Positions 37,983 through 47,458 of a DNA stretch of 64,000 nucleotides are shown here, one piece after another. The stretch is from Calothrix sp. PCC 7103 (GTDB lineage: Bacteria; Cyanobacteriota; Cyanobacteriia; Cyanobacteriales; Nostocaceae). Where the stretch lies: positions 8,463,481 through 8,527,480 of the forward strand of contig NZ_KB217478.1 in assembly GCF_000331305.1 (NCBI RefSeq), in the 5' to 3' direction. How positions within the stretch are numbered: the first letter of the stretch is position 1; every line of letters starts with the position of its first letter. A program made the translations under genes and the position numbers. The notes under the pieces are model-generated. The model was given only the letters and a program-made list of their open reading frames with translations. It did not search any database and was not told the origin of the DNA.

Positions 37983-38321
37983 ATGCTTGGACGGTTGATG
38001 ATGGCATTGCTTTTAGCCATCATACTTTGGAGTGGTTTGTTCGCTAAAACCGCTTCATCACAGCTTATCGAATCTCGCTTAAATAACCTACAAGCAGATT
38101 TTAACCGCTTGGAGTCTCGTTTAGCTAACCTTGAAGCCCAAACAAATCGTACACTACCTTCACCAGGACGTACTTCACCAACCTTACCAGCACCCGCGCG
38201 TCGAACAACAACGCAGTCGCAGCGTGACCAAATGTTTGATAGGTTAGCCACTTTAGTAGTTGAACTCAAACAGCAAGTAAGTACCTTAGAGCAACGAGTC
38301 AAAAAGTTAGAAGCACGTTGA
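37983..38321 (+). CDS. Small membrane-anchored coiled-coil protein
   Basis: 112 residues. An N-terminal hydrophobic helix (about 5-24), a coiled coil (about 27-52), a Pro/Ser/Thr-rich linker, and a second coiled coil at the C-terminus (about 78-112, ELKQQVSTLEQRVKKLEAR). The ribosome-binding site is weak. The opposite-strand frame over it looks like a shadow. It precedes the larger membrane protein by 81 bp, probably in one operon. Function unknown. Confidence 0.6.
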   Translation: MLGRLMMALLLAIILWSGLFAKTASSQLIESRLNNLQADFNRLESRLANLEAQTNRTLPSPGRTSPTLPAPARRTTTQSQRDQMFDRLATLVVELKQQVSTLEQRVKKLEAR

Positions 38322-38402
38322 TGCTATGTAGCAACTACCCGACAGTATTGAAAATCAAACTTTATACTTGAGATAGAGTTAATTTTAACAGGAGACCAAA
38401 AA

Positions 38403-39659
38403 ATGGCTCCCAATCCTTCGATAATGCGGGCTGTTGAACAATTAGGGTATCGTGTCACCGTTGGTGATGTGGCAACTCAAGTTGGTTTAAACGTTGGACA
38501 AGCCAATCAAGGTTTGTTAGCTCTTGCATCCGATGCTGGAGGTCACTTACAAGTTGCTGATACTGGTGATATTGTATTTTTATTTCCTAAAAACTTCCGT
38601 GATATTCTACGCGACAAGTATTTTAAGCTTAAGTTGCAGGAATGGTGGAATAAAGTTTGGAGTATTTTATTTTACATAATTAGAATTTCTTTCGGTATTT
38701 TTCTGGTTGCGTCGATTGCGTTAATAACTATTGCTATATTTTTGATAATTACTGCCATGTCTAACCGTGATGGTGGTAGTGATAGTGGTGGTAATTGGGG
38801 TTCTAGTGGAGGAAGTTTCTTTTACTTCCCCGATTTTTGGTGGTTTCTTAGCCCTAATTACAATAGTCATTATCGGGAACGGCGCCACCAGAAGCGCGAG
38901 CTAAATTTCTTCGAGGCTGTTTTCTCATTCTTATTTGGTGATGGTAATCCAAATGCGAATTTAGAGGAACGTCGCTGGCAGGAGATTGCTACAGTTATAA
39001 GTGAAAATCGCGGTGCCGTTGTGGCAGAGCAAATATCACCATACTTGGATAATATCGGCGAAAAGTACCAGCAAGAGTACGAAGATTACATGCTTCCAAC
39101 ATTGACACGGTTCAACGGTCAACCTCAAGTTAGTCCCGAAGGAGAAATTGTTTACTACTTTCCTGAGTTACAAGTAAGTGCAGTTAAAAAACGGCGCCAT
39201 GCTATAGCATCTTACCTTGAAGAGATGAAATGGAAGTTTAGCGCCGCAACTTCTGGACAAATTATGCTGAGTGCTGGTTTGGGTATTGCTAACTTTGTAG
39301 GCGCCTTAATTCTTGGTAGTTTATTACGTGGTGGTGTAGTTGGCGCCAAGTTAGGTGGACTTGTAGGATTTGTTCAAGGTATTTACTGGCTGCTTTTAGC
39401 TTACGGTACCGGATTTTTAGTGATACCTCTAATCCGATACTTTTGGATTCAGTGGCGTAATACTAAAATTACTCAAAGAAACTCCGAACGAATTTCTCGT
39501 GCCAAACTACTATCTAGCATTAGCCAAGAGTTACAAAATAAAATTAACTTCGCGCAACAGTTTGCCGCTAACAAGTTTATCGGTAACGAAAATCTAGCTT
39601 ATTCTACAGAAACCGATTTACTCGACCAAGAAGTTAAACGTCTAGAAGAAGGTAATTAA
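38403..39659 (+). CDS. Conserved multi-pass membrane protein of unknown function
   Basis: 418 residues, CAGGAG at 38390-38395. The first 70 residues look like a winged-helix-like fold (VTVGDVATQVGLNVGQANQG). One membrane helix (about 92-118), a Gly/Ser-rich loop, a large soluble middle (about 160-265), then two more helices (about 290-345) and a charged tail. Similar proteins occur across cyanobacteria and in chloroplast-bearing eukaryotes, but I do not know a function. It follows the small coiled-coil gene and is followed by a family C repeat. Confidence 0.7.
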   Translation: MAPNPSIMRAVEQLGYRVTVGDVATQVGLNVGQANQGLLALASDAGGHLQVADTGDIVFLFPKNFRDILRDKYFKLKLQEWWNKVWSILFYIIRISFGIFLVASIALITIAIFLIITAMSNRDGGSDSGGNWGSSGGSFFYFPDFWWFLSPNYNSHYRERRHQKRELNFFEAVFSFLFGDGNPNANLEERRWQEIATVISENRGAVVAEQISPYLDNIGEKYQQEYEDYMLPTLTRFNGQPQVSPEGEIVYYFPELQVSAVKKRRHAIASYLEEMKWKFSAATSGQIMLSAGLGIANFVGALILGSLLRGGVVGAKLGGLVGFVQGIYWLLLAYGTGFLVIPLIRYFWIQWRNTKITQRNSERISRAKLLSSISQELQNKINFAQQFAANKFIGNENLAYSTETDLLDQEVKRLEEGN

Positions 39660-39690
39660 AATTAAATTAATACTCTTGTTAAGTATTAAC

Positions 39691-39724
39691 AACTCTTGTG
39701 GAGCGGGCATCCTTGCCCGCCCTT
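39691..39724 (+). repeat. Family C dispersed hairpin
   Basis: AACTCTTGTGGAGCGGGCAT followed by CCTTGCCCGCCC; 32 bp after the membrane-protein stop. Nearly identical to the copy at 10331-10361. Confidence 0.8.
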
Positions 39725-39874
39725 TCATCGGTTACGAATTTCTCTATGTGCGGTCATAATAAATGAGAAATAATCTCATCTGCCTTTATTTTAAGGCTCT
39801 TTCAAAGTTTTATACTATAAACGGTTAGAGATGCTTCGTACCTCAGCATGACAGAATCAAATCTCTGTGTACTC

Positions 39875-39920
39875 TGTGTCTCTATGGTAATAAAAATATT
39901 CTTTTTACCACAGAGACACA
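39875..39920. terminator. 16-bp inverted repeat, possible two-way terminator
   Basis: TGTGTCTCTATGGTAA (39875-39890) pairs with TTACCACAGAGACACA (39905-39920) across a 14-base AT loop, with one mismatch region. It lies 10 bp from the end of the minus-strand SpoIID gene and belongs to another common cyanobacterial spacer repeat (ACAGAGACACA type). Confidence 0.6.
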
Positions 39921-39929
39921 AGGAGGTAA

Positions 39930-41078
39930 CTATCTTGCTTTTATCGGTGAGAGTGCTACACCTCTAAAGTAATAAGCTAATATTTGCAGGTGATTTGCGC
40001 GTTGTAATGCTAAATTGTAGGCGCCCCATTGACTCAACCCTACACCGTGCCCGAAACCTCGACCCTGAAGTAAAAAGCTACCACCAGGTGCATTAGCAAT
40101 TGCAAAGCGGGTACTTCTGAGTTTGAGCGCTGTCCGTACATCTTCACCACGTAATACTCTCGTACCTTTATCACCGACAATACGTAACGACCTGACACTA
40201 CCAAAAGGTGATACTGTTTCTATTGCCATTTGCTTGACTTTACCAACTTCAGGAAAACGTTGACCAATTTCTGCTGCTGTAAAAGTTCGTTGCCAACTGC
40301 ACTCAGGAATATTTTGGTCAAAGTCTGGTACTGCCCGCAGGTAAGGTTCTTTTCTTCCCCAAACATCTTCGACATTCTCGGTATGTCCACCCGAACAAGC
40401 ATGAAATACTGACTCAATTATTCGGTTGTTGTAAGTTAATACTTGACCCGCTGTTTTATCGACTGCATCTAGTGTACTAGGAGATTCGCTTACTATTCCT
40501 TTGTATATTTGCCACTTGTCTGGAGTGTCCCCTAAATCAAAAATTGGGTCATTGCGATTTTGTTCGCGTCTGTAAATAGCATAGGTACGTGCGGCAATCG
40601 CTTGTGCTTTAAGTGCTTCTTGGGGCCAACGTGCGTCCATTTCACCACCAATAACGCTGTAAAGATACTCTTCTAAATCAATCCAATTAACCGCTGTTAA
40701 ACCTTGACCAGTTGGAACTACTAAAGTTCTTCCTCGATACCACTTGTCACCAATAAAAACATACCCTTTTGCAGTTGGCTCAATCCAAAACAAACCTGAA
40801 CGCCATTTATCTAATCCAACTCCACCTCCAGGTACAGGTTGAGCAAAGTATGCGCTCTTTGCTGGTAATTGTCCTAGCGTCCGACCACTACCATCCTTGA
40901 CAACCGCAGTTGTAGAACTACCTACTCTTACTTGTTTAACGTTCTGCTCAATTGCAACACGCAAAATTACTGACGCAGTAGCAGGAGCGACCATTGCCAT
41001 CGATAACAAAATCCCAAACCACCAGTGACGTACTTTAAACTGGGACAATAATGAAACAAAGTTAACTTGGATTCTCAT
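39930..41078 (-). CDS. SpoIID/LytB domain protein (putative lytic transglycosylase)
   Basis: 382 residues. A signal anchor (about 18-36, FGILLSMAMVAPATASV) and then the SpoIID domain (about 120-375), with the signature EEYLYSVIGGEMDARWPQEA, LKAQAIAARTYAIY and, near the end, GRGFGHGVGLSQWGA. In sporulating bacteria SpoIID cleaves denuded peptidoglycan; in cyanobacteria it is probably a cell-wall remodelling enzyme, of possible relevance to septa in filaments. Single gene. Confidence 0.9.
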   Translation of the reverse strand: MRIQVNFVSLLSQFKVRHWWFGILLSMAMVAPATASVILRVAIEQNVKQVRVGSSTTAVVKDGSGRTLGQLPAKSAYFAQPVPGGGVGLDKWRSGLFWIEPTAKGYVFIGDKWYRGRTLVVPTGQGLTAVNWIDLEEYLYSVIGGEMDARWPQEALKAQAIAARTYAIYRREQNRNDPIFDLGDTPDKWQIYKGIVSESPSTLDAVDKTAGQVLTYNNRIIESVFHACSGGHTENVEDVWGRKEPYLRAVPDFDQNIPECSWQRTFTAAEIGQRFPEVGKVKQMAIETVSPFGSVRSLRIVGDKGTRVLRGEDVRTALKLRSTRFAIANAPGGSFLLQGRGFGHGVGLSQWGAYNLALQRANHLQILAYYFRGVALSPIKAR

Positions 41079-41131
41079 GTCTGTATAATAGTATTTTTCC
41101 TACTTCTCTATATATATATTCCCTATTACAT

Positions 41132-41204
41132 GTAGAGACGCGCAAACCGGAGGTTTTTCCGAAGGAAAATTTTCCTGCGGAACACTCCGTAAACGCGTCT
41201 CTAC
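41132..41204. repeat. Family A long element
   Basis: 73 bp beginning GTAGAGACGCG and ending CGCGTCTCTAC, with a second inner hairpin CCGGAGGTTTTTCC / GGAAAATTTTCC. Lies 9 bp from the stop of the DHH gene. Confidence 0.8.
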
Positions 41205-41212
41205 AAAAAATG

Positions 41213-42484
41213 TTATTCAGGCTGAATTGGATTATCCTTTGGGTTTACTAGTCTCAACAACTTCTGCTTGATTTGCGAGTCGTAAACTTCCCATTTCATT
41301 CTGGCGTAAGCGGAGTTTTCGTTCCCTCCCGACAAAAACCCCATTGGAATTTCAAATCCACCTGCACTTGTACGACCACCACCAAAAAATCTACCGCTAC
41401 TGTCTTGCCCAAAAGCTTCTTTTATAAATTCGTCGGGGTCTAAAGTCAGTTTGCTTGTTCGCAACGAACCAATAACTACTTCGAGTTCTTCATCTTCGTC
41501 ATGAACTATACCATATACCACAGCAGTATGGACGTTCTCTTCTGTCACAAGAAAATCTGCTGCTTGCGGAATTGCATCACGGTCGTCATAACGTAAATAC
41601 CCAACCCCAGCTATCGAAAAGTTATTTTGAACGATTCGATTTTTTAATGACCGCTCAATTACGTCCATCACTCGTTTCGAGCGATTCGCTTGTAATACAG
41701 CGTTTAAAAGTTGAGCATCGTAAAACCTGCTCAAATATGCTGCTGCCATAAAATCTTCCTCCTGCGCCTGCATTAACCGATTGGTATCAGAACGCAAGCC
41801 GTGCATTAAGGCAGTAGCACATTTAACATGTTGGCTGATGCTATTGTCAAGGGTTAGTAACCCTGTTTGTAAGTACTGTGTAAAAATTGTTGCGGTTGCT
41901 CGTACCGAAGGACGTATATCTGTAAACTCTGACTTAAGTTCTCCTTGCAAACTATGATGGTCGATAACTGCTACAAGCGGCAATTTTGCTTGCACAACTG
42001 CCGATAATAACTGTGAGGTGGTTCCTTGGTTATCGATTAATACAAAGCCATGATAAAGTGATAAATCTTTCGTTTTTAGTGTTGGTGGAGTCCAACGTTG
42101 TGCTGGTAAACCCGTTAACTTGACTAATGCGATGTTTTCTTGGTGACTTAACGTGCCACCGTAAATTATTTCACACTTAATATCATATTGCTGGGCTATT
42201 AACTGGTAAGTCCAAGCTGATGACAATGCATCTGGGTCAGGAAAATCTTGCAATACTATTAAATGACGCTCGTGTCGGCGCCCCATTAACGTTTGCTGTA
42301 GTTCTTCTGATTTCTGGTACGCTAGGTAGTTATTGCGCTGCTGTCCGACAAAGCCACTTTCAGTGTTTGTTCCATTAGTCGGTTGCCTTACCAGGGGTTC
42401 GATCTCTAGGTCTGTCTCTTCAGAATGTGAATCGTTTGTCAAGGTGAGACTCTCAAGCTGAGAAAGGGAAGAGTTTAGTTGCAT
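41213..42484 (-). CDS. DHH family phosphoesterase (NrnA-like)
   Basis: 423 residues from ATG 42484; the frame continues upstream to an ATG at 42616 but that 44-residue leader has no domain character. DHH motifs: QDFPDPDALSS, DNQG, the DHH box VIDHHSLQGEL, and GLRSDTNRL. The DHHA1 substrate-binding end GGGRTSAGGFEIPMGF is present. Members hydrolyse short oligoribonucleotides, pAp or cyclic dinucleotide products (NrnA, GdpP types); which one applies here cannot be told. Single gene. Confidence 0.87.
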   Translation of the reverse strand: MQLNSSLSQLESLTLTNDSHSEETDLEIEPLVRQPTNGTNTESGFVGQQRNNYLAYQKSEELQQTLMGRRHERHLIVLQDFPDPDALSSAWTYQLIAQQYDIKCEIIYGGTLSHQENIALVKLTGLPAQRWTPPTLKTKDLSLYHGFVLIDNQGTTSQLLSAVVQAKLPLVAVIDHHSLQGELKSEFTDIRPSVRATATIFTQYLQTGLLTLDNSISQHVKCATALMHGLRSDTNRLMQAQEEDFMAAAYLSRFYDAQLLNAVLQANRSKRVMDVIERSLKNRIVQNNFSIAGVGYLRYDDRDAIPQAADFLVTEENVHTAVVYGIVHDEDEELEVVIGSLRTSKLTLDPDEFIKEAFGQDSSGRFFGGGRTSAGGFEIPMGFLSGGNENSAYARMKWEVYDSQIKQKLLRLVNPKDNPIQPE

Positions 42485-42955
42485 ATAAAATTTGTTTTTG
42501 ATTTGGTGAGGCTCCTTATCTCTGTTAATAAAATAATTACCAGCAGTGACTCCGTCAGTCACTATGAATTGCCACACACTTATAATTTTCGCAAAAATTT
42601 CTAAGCTTGGCACCATCTATTATGCCAGTCTTGTACATCACTGCGCTTGAGTTAAATATACATTTAGACTGACCTTTCTATGCAATATCGCTCGACAGCA
42701 CTATATCTATCGCACCAAATCTAAGCACGATAACCCTTTAATATATATTTCAGGCAATAAGTCAATTACAAGAGTGAACTAGGCGCCTCCAGAAGACGCG
42801 CCAAATATCGCCAAACTAAAAATATTTCAACACAAGAGTTGCCTACGACGATTTTCTCTGCTAAACTCTAAAAGTTCGTCGCTCAACTCGCATTCTGTGC
42901 GAACGTTATCGATTGCTCTCCACTACTTTACATTTCTTAACAAAATGTTCTAGTA
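42485..42955. other. Spacer before the DHH gene
   Basis: 471 bp with one GGCGCC at 42782. No RNA gene or coding signal found. It holds the presumed promoter of the DHH gene and the terminator region of the HNH gene, neither of which I can place. Confidence 0.4.
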
Positions 42956-43453
42956 TTAGAGACCAATTACATATTTTTGCCATTCCTTATGCGTTCCTGT
43001 TTTAAGGTGTTTGCTTACCTCAAAATAAAGACTGCTGTAAGGTCTTCTTGGTGTATGCCGTAAAGGCATATTAGCTTCTTGTGGTGTACGACTGCCTTTT
43101 CTAACATTGCAGCGAACGCACGCCGTTACAATGTTTTCCCAACTGTCTCCACCACCACGGGAGCGCGGAATAACGTGGTCTAATGTCAATTCGTCTCCGG
43201 AGTAACCGCAGTATTGACAACAGTGACCATCGCGATGTAATAAGTTCCGACGAGTAAGGGGAATTTCTTTGTAAGGTACACGGACATAATGCCTCAACCG
43301 AATGACGGTAGGCAGTGGGAAGTCAGCGTAAAGAAATTTACCATTATGCTCAACCTGTTCCGCTTTGCCCTTGATAAGCAAGATAGCAGCACGGCGCCAG
43401 CTTGTGATGTTAAGCGGTTCGTAAGAGGCGTTTAATACTAAGACCTTCCCCAT
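42956..43453 (-). CDS. HNH endonuclease domain protein
   Basis: 165 residues. An N-terminal part (VLVLNASYEPLNITSWRRA, about 4-22) is followed by an HNH nuclease fold (about 75-130). Zinc cysteines are in CQYCG and CVRCN; the catalytic core is LTLDHVIPRSRGGGDSWENI. This exact architecture is conserved as a single chromosomal gene in many cyanobacteria and is not tied to mobile introns here. Probably a nuclease acting in DNA repair or processing; its target is unknown. Confidence 0.88.
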   Translation of the reverse strand: MGKVLVLNASYEPLNITSWRRAAILLIKGKAEQVEHNGKFLYADFPLPTVIRLRHYVRVPYKEIPLTRRNLLHRDGHCCQYCGYSGDELTLDHVIPRSRGGGDSWENIVTACVRCNVRKGSRTPQEANMPLRHTPRRPYSSLYFEVSKHLKTGTHKEWQKYVIGL

Positions 43454-43898
43454 TGATCAAAGCTCAAGGTATTAGTTTTACATATATTAACACAAATATA
43501 ACCCAGTTTGCCAGAGTAACACAATTTATACATACGACAGGTGACTCTAAAAGCTGGGAAAGACTGAGATAGATTTAAAGATTAAGATATTTTAGATACA
43601 ACTCCAGCTGCATAGTGTTCATTGCCTTTAGCTTCAACATTCGCAGTCAGGCGACTTTTTACGCAATTATGCATAAAAAAATAATGTAATTTTTATTACA
43701 TGTATTGTCGTAAAAATATTTTTATGTAGATTGAGGATTTGTCACAGTTTGTTACAGTTGTATACCCATCTGCTCTTGCCCGAATTTAGTTTTGAGGGTT
43801 AAACTTCCAAATTATTCGGAGTTACTAGGAGTGATTTGTATATTCAAGTAATATTCATTCACTTTCGGTGAAGTTATTGTGTGGTGTGTAGGAGTTAT
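43454..43898. other. Spacer between HNH gene and alr
   Basis: 445 bp, AT-rich, divergent promoters expected. It contains a 7-bp hairpin ATGTAATTTTTATTACAT at 43684-43701 and a TAGGAG ribosome-binding site at 43888-43893 for alr. No gene seen. Confidence 0.4.
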
Positions 43899-45089
43899 AT
43901 GGATATGTTGAGTAATGAGCAGTTTTTGGGTATTGCTCATCAGGAAAGAGATACTTATTCTTGGATGCAGCAACGTGCTTGGGTGGAAATTGATTTAGGC
44001 GCCGTGGAGCATAATGTTAAGCAGTTAAAGAAGTTGCTGGCACCACAGACACAGTTAATGGCGGTTGTTAAAGCTGATGCTTATGGTCATGGAGCAGTTA
44101 CTATAGCTAAAGTCGCGTTATCATCTGGCGCCAGTTGGTTAGGAGTTGCTACAGTTCCAGAAGGTATTCAACTGCGTGAAGCAGGGATTACTGCACCGAT
44201 TTTACTATTAGGGGCTGCACAAACCTTTGAACAAATACACGCAATCGCGAATTGGCAACTTCAGCCAACGTTGTGTAGTCCCAGACAAGCTTTAGTTTTT
44301 TCCAATACGTTGGAAGCAATTAATTATAATTCTTCATTACCTGTGCATATCAAGCTAGATACAGGAATGTCGCGTTTAGGAACTAATTGGCAGGAATCTG
44401 CGGAATTCGTCAAGTTGGTAACTCGCTTACCTCGCTTACGTATTGCGAGTATTTATTCGCATTTAGCAACTGCTGACAGTCCAGACCCAACCATTATGAA
44501 CCTTCAGCATGAACGGTTTGAAGCCGCAATTGCCCAAATTCAAGCTAGCGGTATTACAATACCTTGTTTGCACTTTGCCAATACTGCCGCAACACTCGTT
44601 AGTAAAAAATTACATTACGATATGGTGCGAGTGGGGTTAGCTATTTATGGACATTACCCAGCAGAGCATCTGCATTATGTAAATCTTAAACCTGTTTTAC
44701 AAGTCAAAGCCCGCGTTACCCAAGTCAAAACTATCGAAGCTGGAACTGGTGTAAGCTACGGCCATAAATATGTAGCTTCTCGCGATATGCGTATTGCTGT
44801 GGTTGGCATTGGTTACGCTGACGGTATTCCTCGTAATTTGTCCAATAAGATGCAGGTGATAATCAGAGGACAGCGCGTTCCTCAAATAGGCGCCATTACG
44901 ATGGATCAAATTATGCTTGATATCAGCAGCATCCCAGATATTCAAGAAAACGAAATCGTTACCATATTGGGTAAAGACCAATACGAACAAATTACTGCCG
45001 ACGACTGGGCAAACGAGCTAAACACAATATCTTGGGAAATTCTCTGCTCCTTCAAACACCGATTGCCTCGTGTTGCTGTAGAGACGTGA
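43899..45089 (+). CDS. alr: Alanine racemase
   Basis: 396 residues from ATG 43899, which has TAGGAG five bases upstream (a GTG at 43881 is in frame but less likely). Makes D-alanine for peptidoglycan. PLP lysine Lys58 in VVKADAYGHG, the C-terminal domain tyrosine in GVSYGHKYVA, and MDQIMLDIS. The stop codon and the last residues (VET) are encoded by the first bases of a family A repeat (45078-45154), so the native C-terminus was probably altered by that insertion. Single gene. Confidence 0.93.
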   Translation: MDMLSNEQFLGIAHQERDTYSWMQQRAWVEIDLGAVEHNVKQLKKLLAPQTQLMAVVKADAYGHGAVTIAKVALSSGASWLGVATVPEGIQLREAGITAPILLLGAAQTFEQIHAIANWQLQPTLCSPRQALVFSNTLEAINYNSSLPVHIKLDTGMSRLGTNWQESAEFVKLVTRLPRLRIASIYSHLATADSPDPTIMNLQHERFEAAIAQIQASGITIPCLHFANTAATLVSKKLHYDMVRVGLAIYGHYPAEHLHYVNLKPVLQVKARVTQVKTIEAGTGVSYGHKYVASRDMRIAVVGIGYADGIPRNLSNKMQVIIRGQRVPQIGAITMDQIMLDISSIPDIQENEIVTILGKDQYEQITADDWANELNTISWEILCSFKHRLPRVAVET

Positions 45090-45154
45090 TTAATCTCTAC
45101 CCTGCGGGAAAAGCTCCGCTTTACGAGAAATACGAGCGGATAACACGTCTCTAC
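45078..45154. repeat. Family A chimeric element overlapping alr
   Basis: 77 bp with ends GTAGAGACGTG and CACGTCTCTAC. The left arm continues GATTAATC like the short subtype, while the right 39 bp equal those of the copy at 23877-23930. It supplies the alr stop codon. Confidence 0.85.
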
Positions 45155-45217
45155 TTTGGGAAATTTGTAATTTAGTATTCCCATTTCATTTTTATTGTGT
45201 TATCGTTTATAACTGAT

Positions 45218-45299
45218 GCGGATGTGGCGGAATTGGCAGACGCGCTAGATTTAGGTTCTAGTATCGTAAGGTGTGAAGGTTCAAGTCCTTTCATCCGCA
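45218..45299 (+). tRNA. tRNA-Leu (anticodon UAG)
   Basis: 82 bases, class II tRNA with a long variable arm. Acceptor GCGGATG pairs with CATCCGC (45292-45298), discriminator A at 45299. The anticodon loop TTTAGGT lies between CTAGA and TCTAG, giving anticodon TAG at 45252-45254 (reads CUN leucine codons). T-loop GGTTCAAGTCC is present. CCA is not encoded. A strong terminator follows. Confidence 0.97.
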
Positions 45300-45317
45300 T
45301 TTAGTTAAAAAAGTTTG

Positions 45318-45345
45318 AAACCTGGCAATATTAACTGCCAGGTTT
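45318..45345 (+). terminator. Intrinsic terminator of the tRNA gene
   Basis: A 10-bp perfect stem AAACCTGGCA / TGCCAGGTTT with an 8-base loop, followed by TATTG, 18 bp after the tRNA. Confidence 0.85.
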
Positions 45346-45372
45346 TATTGTAACTAGCCTCATTTCAAGCTA

Positions 45373-45489
45373 AGAAACCGGGTTTCTAGGCGAAATTGCT
45401 ATTTTTATTTGAAATATCAATGAATAAACCGGGTTTCTAGGCAAAATTGTTATTTTTATTACAGATTTTCCTGAATAAACCCGGTTTCT
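45373..45489. repeat. Family B triple array
   Basis: Three palindromes (45373, 45423 and 45473) separated by two similar loops containing AAATTGYTATTTTTATT. It looks like two paired elements sharing the middle arm, or a tandem duplication. Confidence 0.85.
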
Positions 45490-46249
45490 AAGATTTTATT
45501 ACACCTGACTAAAAAAAATAACAAGTAGCAAAGTTTATACAAATACAGAAAATATTGTCTGAAAAAACACAAACAGATGTTAAGTCAAGTCTAGACAATT
45601 GATTATAATTTTGATATAAGCATTATTTATTAATTGATGCTTAATGCTTGTTAACTTTGAACGGTAACTTAAGCTAAACAACGAAATATTTTCAAAATTG
45701 TATAAAATAAAACTTTATATTGATTTAATTAGATAGTCTTTAATTTTACTGAATAAAACCTCTAGAAAAAAAATACAAAGGTAAACATGACTAAGTGCTG
45801 TAAAAATAAAAACATAAATAGTAAAATTGCCTATGGTTAATAAAAAGGAAGGAAGTGTTTGCATTGTTAGATAATGATGCTTTATACTTAAGTGCTAACA
45901 CTGAAAAACTAGCTTTAATCATTGCGAGTTGATACAGTGTTATTGGGAAAACATCTAACTAAAGTTTACATAGAGGAGAGTGACTTCATTTAGTCTTTAC
46001 AGATTTTTTAGCAACTGTGTTCAAATGTTTGGTAGGCTCAGTATAGATAACTAGATAATTCACTCAAGCTAATAAATAATTGTTATGCTGAGTCGGGTGA
46101 GAAGGTTACGGGTAGAGAGTTCTACCATTTCCCCCCAACAAGGATATTTGTAGTTTAATATACAAACAGTCCAAATTTACTGAAGTAGTGGGTGCGATGA
46201 TTAAAAATTTCGATTATACCTATCAAATGAAGTTTAGGTAGCAGACACA
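45490..46249. other. 760-bp leader of the chemotaxis-like operon
   Basis: Long AT-rich stretch without a convincing gene. A 22-codon frame after GGAAGGAAG (TTG at about 45863 to TGA) is too short to support. The length suggests a long, regulated leader or several promoters for the operon that starts at 46250. Confidence 0.4.
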
Positions 46250-47356
46250 ATGAGTACAACTCCTCTCGATAGTTATAGGGTATTTCAGAAGCTACACCCA
46301 CTATCGTTGCTAGCGCAGTTAACTAGTCGCCGTGCAACTGGCTGTTTGAAAGTATTGACTGGTGCGATTTCTTGGTCACTTTATCTTGAGGAGGGTAAAC
46401 TTACCTATGCCTCATACTCAAATCAATTGTTTGATTGGCTTGATGGACACCTAGAGCGTTTGGCTCGACAAATACCTACTTTGAATCGCTCGACTCGAAT
46501 GCAGATGCGACTATTATTCGAGCCGAAACACATTAATCAATCGATTGCACAAGCTGACTATCAAGCTATTTGTTGGTTGGTTAATCGTGATTACATGACT
46601 TCTGAGCAAGCATCTGTATTAATTGAGGAATTAGCGCTCGAAGTATTAGAGTCGTTTCTAACGTTGAAAGAGGGTAGTTATGAATTTAGTCGCGAAACTG
46701 CTTTAGATGACCTTCCTAAGTTTTGTCGTCTAGATTTAAGAACTTTGGTTGAACAGTGTCAAAGACAATTACGAAGTCGCTACAGTTATTCTGCCCCTGA
46801 TGTAACTACCCATATCGAGGAGCAAAAACAGGCGCCACAATATGATAATGAGTCAATAAACGAATCTAGCCAGCAAGTATCCCGCAGCATTCATACTAAA
46901 GATACTTATGACAAGAATGACAATAATATAAATGTAGAAACTAACACTATAGGAGGAAATAATGAGTATTCAACCAAGCAACTTCGCAAAAAAGTTTATA
47001 CAGTTGCTTGTATCGATGACAGTCTAACCGTTTTAAGCTCGATTAAGCGGTTTTTGGATGAAAGTACTTTTGCGGTGGTGATGATAAATGACCCAGTAAA
47101 AGCTTTAATGCAAATTCTTCGTAGTAAGCCCGATTTAATCTTGCTGGATGTGGAAATGCCGAATTTAGATGGGTATGAGTTATGTTCGCTTTTGCGAAGA
47201 CATTCATCATTTAAGGATATACCAATAATAATGGTTACAGGTCGAACGGGGTTTATTGACCGCGCCAAAGCCAAGATGGTACGTTCTAATGGTTATTTAA
47301 CGAAGCCATTTACCCAATCTGAGTTATTGAAAATGGTTTTCAAACACATCAGTTAG
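46250..47356 (+). CDS. PatA-type response regulator (DUF4388/PATAN plus REC)
   Basis: 368 residues. The N-terminal DUF4388/PATAN domain (about 10-185; LAQLTSRRATGCLKVL, WSLYLEEGKLTYAS) is followed by a polar linker and a CheY-like receiver (about 245-368) with phospho-acceptor Asp300 in ILLDVEMPNLDGYEL and the Lys of LTKPFT. PatA-like proteins head chemotaxis-like operons in cyanobacteria and relay pilus or phototaxis signals. It corresponds to hmpA in the N. punctiforme hmp locus and to PilG in Synechocystis by position. First gene of the operon. Confidence 0.85.
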   Translation: MSTTPLDSYRVFQKLHPLSLLAQLTSRRATGCLKVLTGAISWSLYLEEGKLTYASYSNQLFDWLDGHLERLARQIPTLNRSTRMQMRLLFEPKHINQSIAQADYQAICWLVNRDYMTSEQASVLIEELALEVLESFLTLKEGSYEFSRETALDDLPKFCRLDLRTLVEQCQRQLRSRYSYSAPDVTTHIEEQKQAPQYDNESINESSQQVSRSIHTKDTYDKNDNNINVETNTIGGNNEYSTKQLRKKVYTVACIDDSLTVLSSIKRFLDESTFAVVMINDPVKALMQILRSKPDLILLDVEMPNLDGYELCSLLRRHSSFKDIPIIMVTGRTGFIDRAKAKMVRSNGYLTKPFTQSELLKMVFKHIS

Positions 47357-47458
47357 ATTTAATTTTTAAGCTTTAGCTATTTGGGATTTATTCCCAAATA
47401 TAAATTAAATTTATCAAATTTGTTTATACAGTTCGATTATTATTTGAGGGAATTTAAT

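Noticed and set aside
37913-38302. 129-codon minus-strand frame opposite the small coiled-coil gene
   Set aside because: Cys/Arg/Ser-rich composition without a domain; the plus-strand frame has a membrane helix and coiled coil and leads into the next gene.
45863-45931. Short frame after GGAAGGAAG in the chemotaxis operon leader
   Set aside because: Only 22 codons with a TTG start; nothing to support it as a peptide gene.
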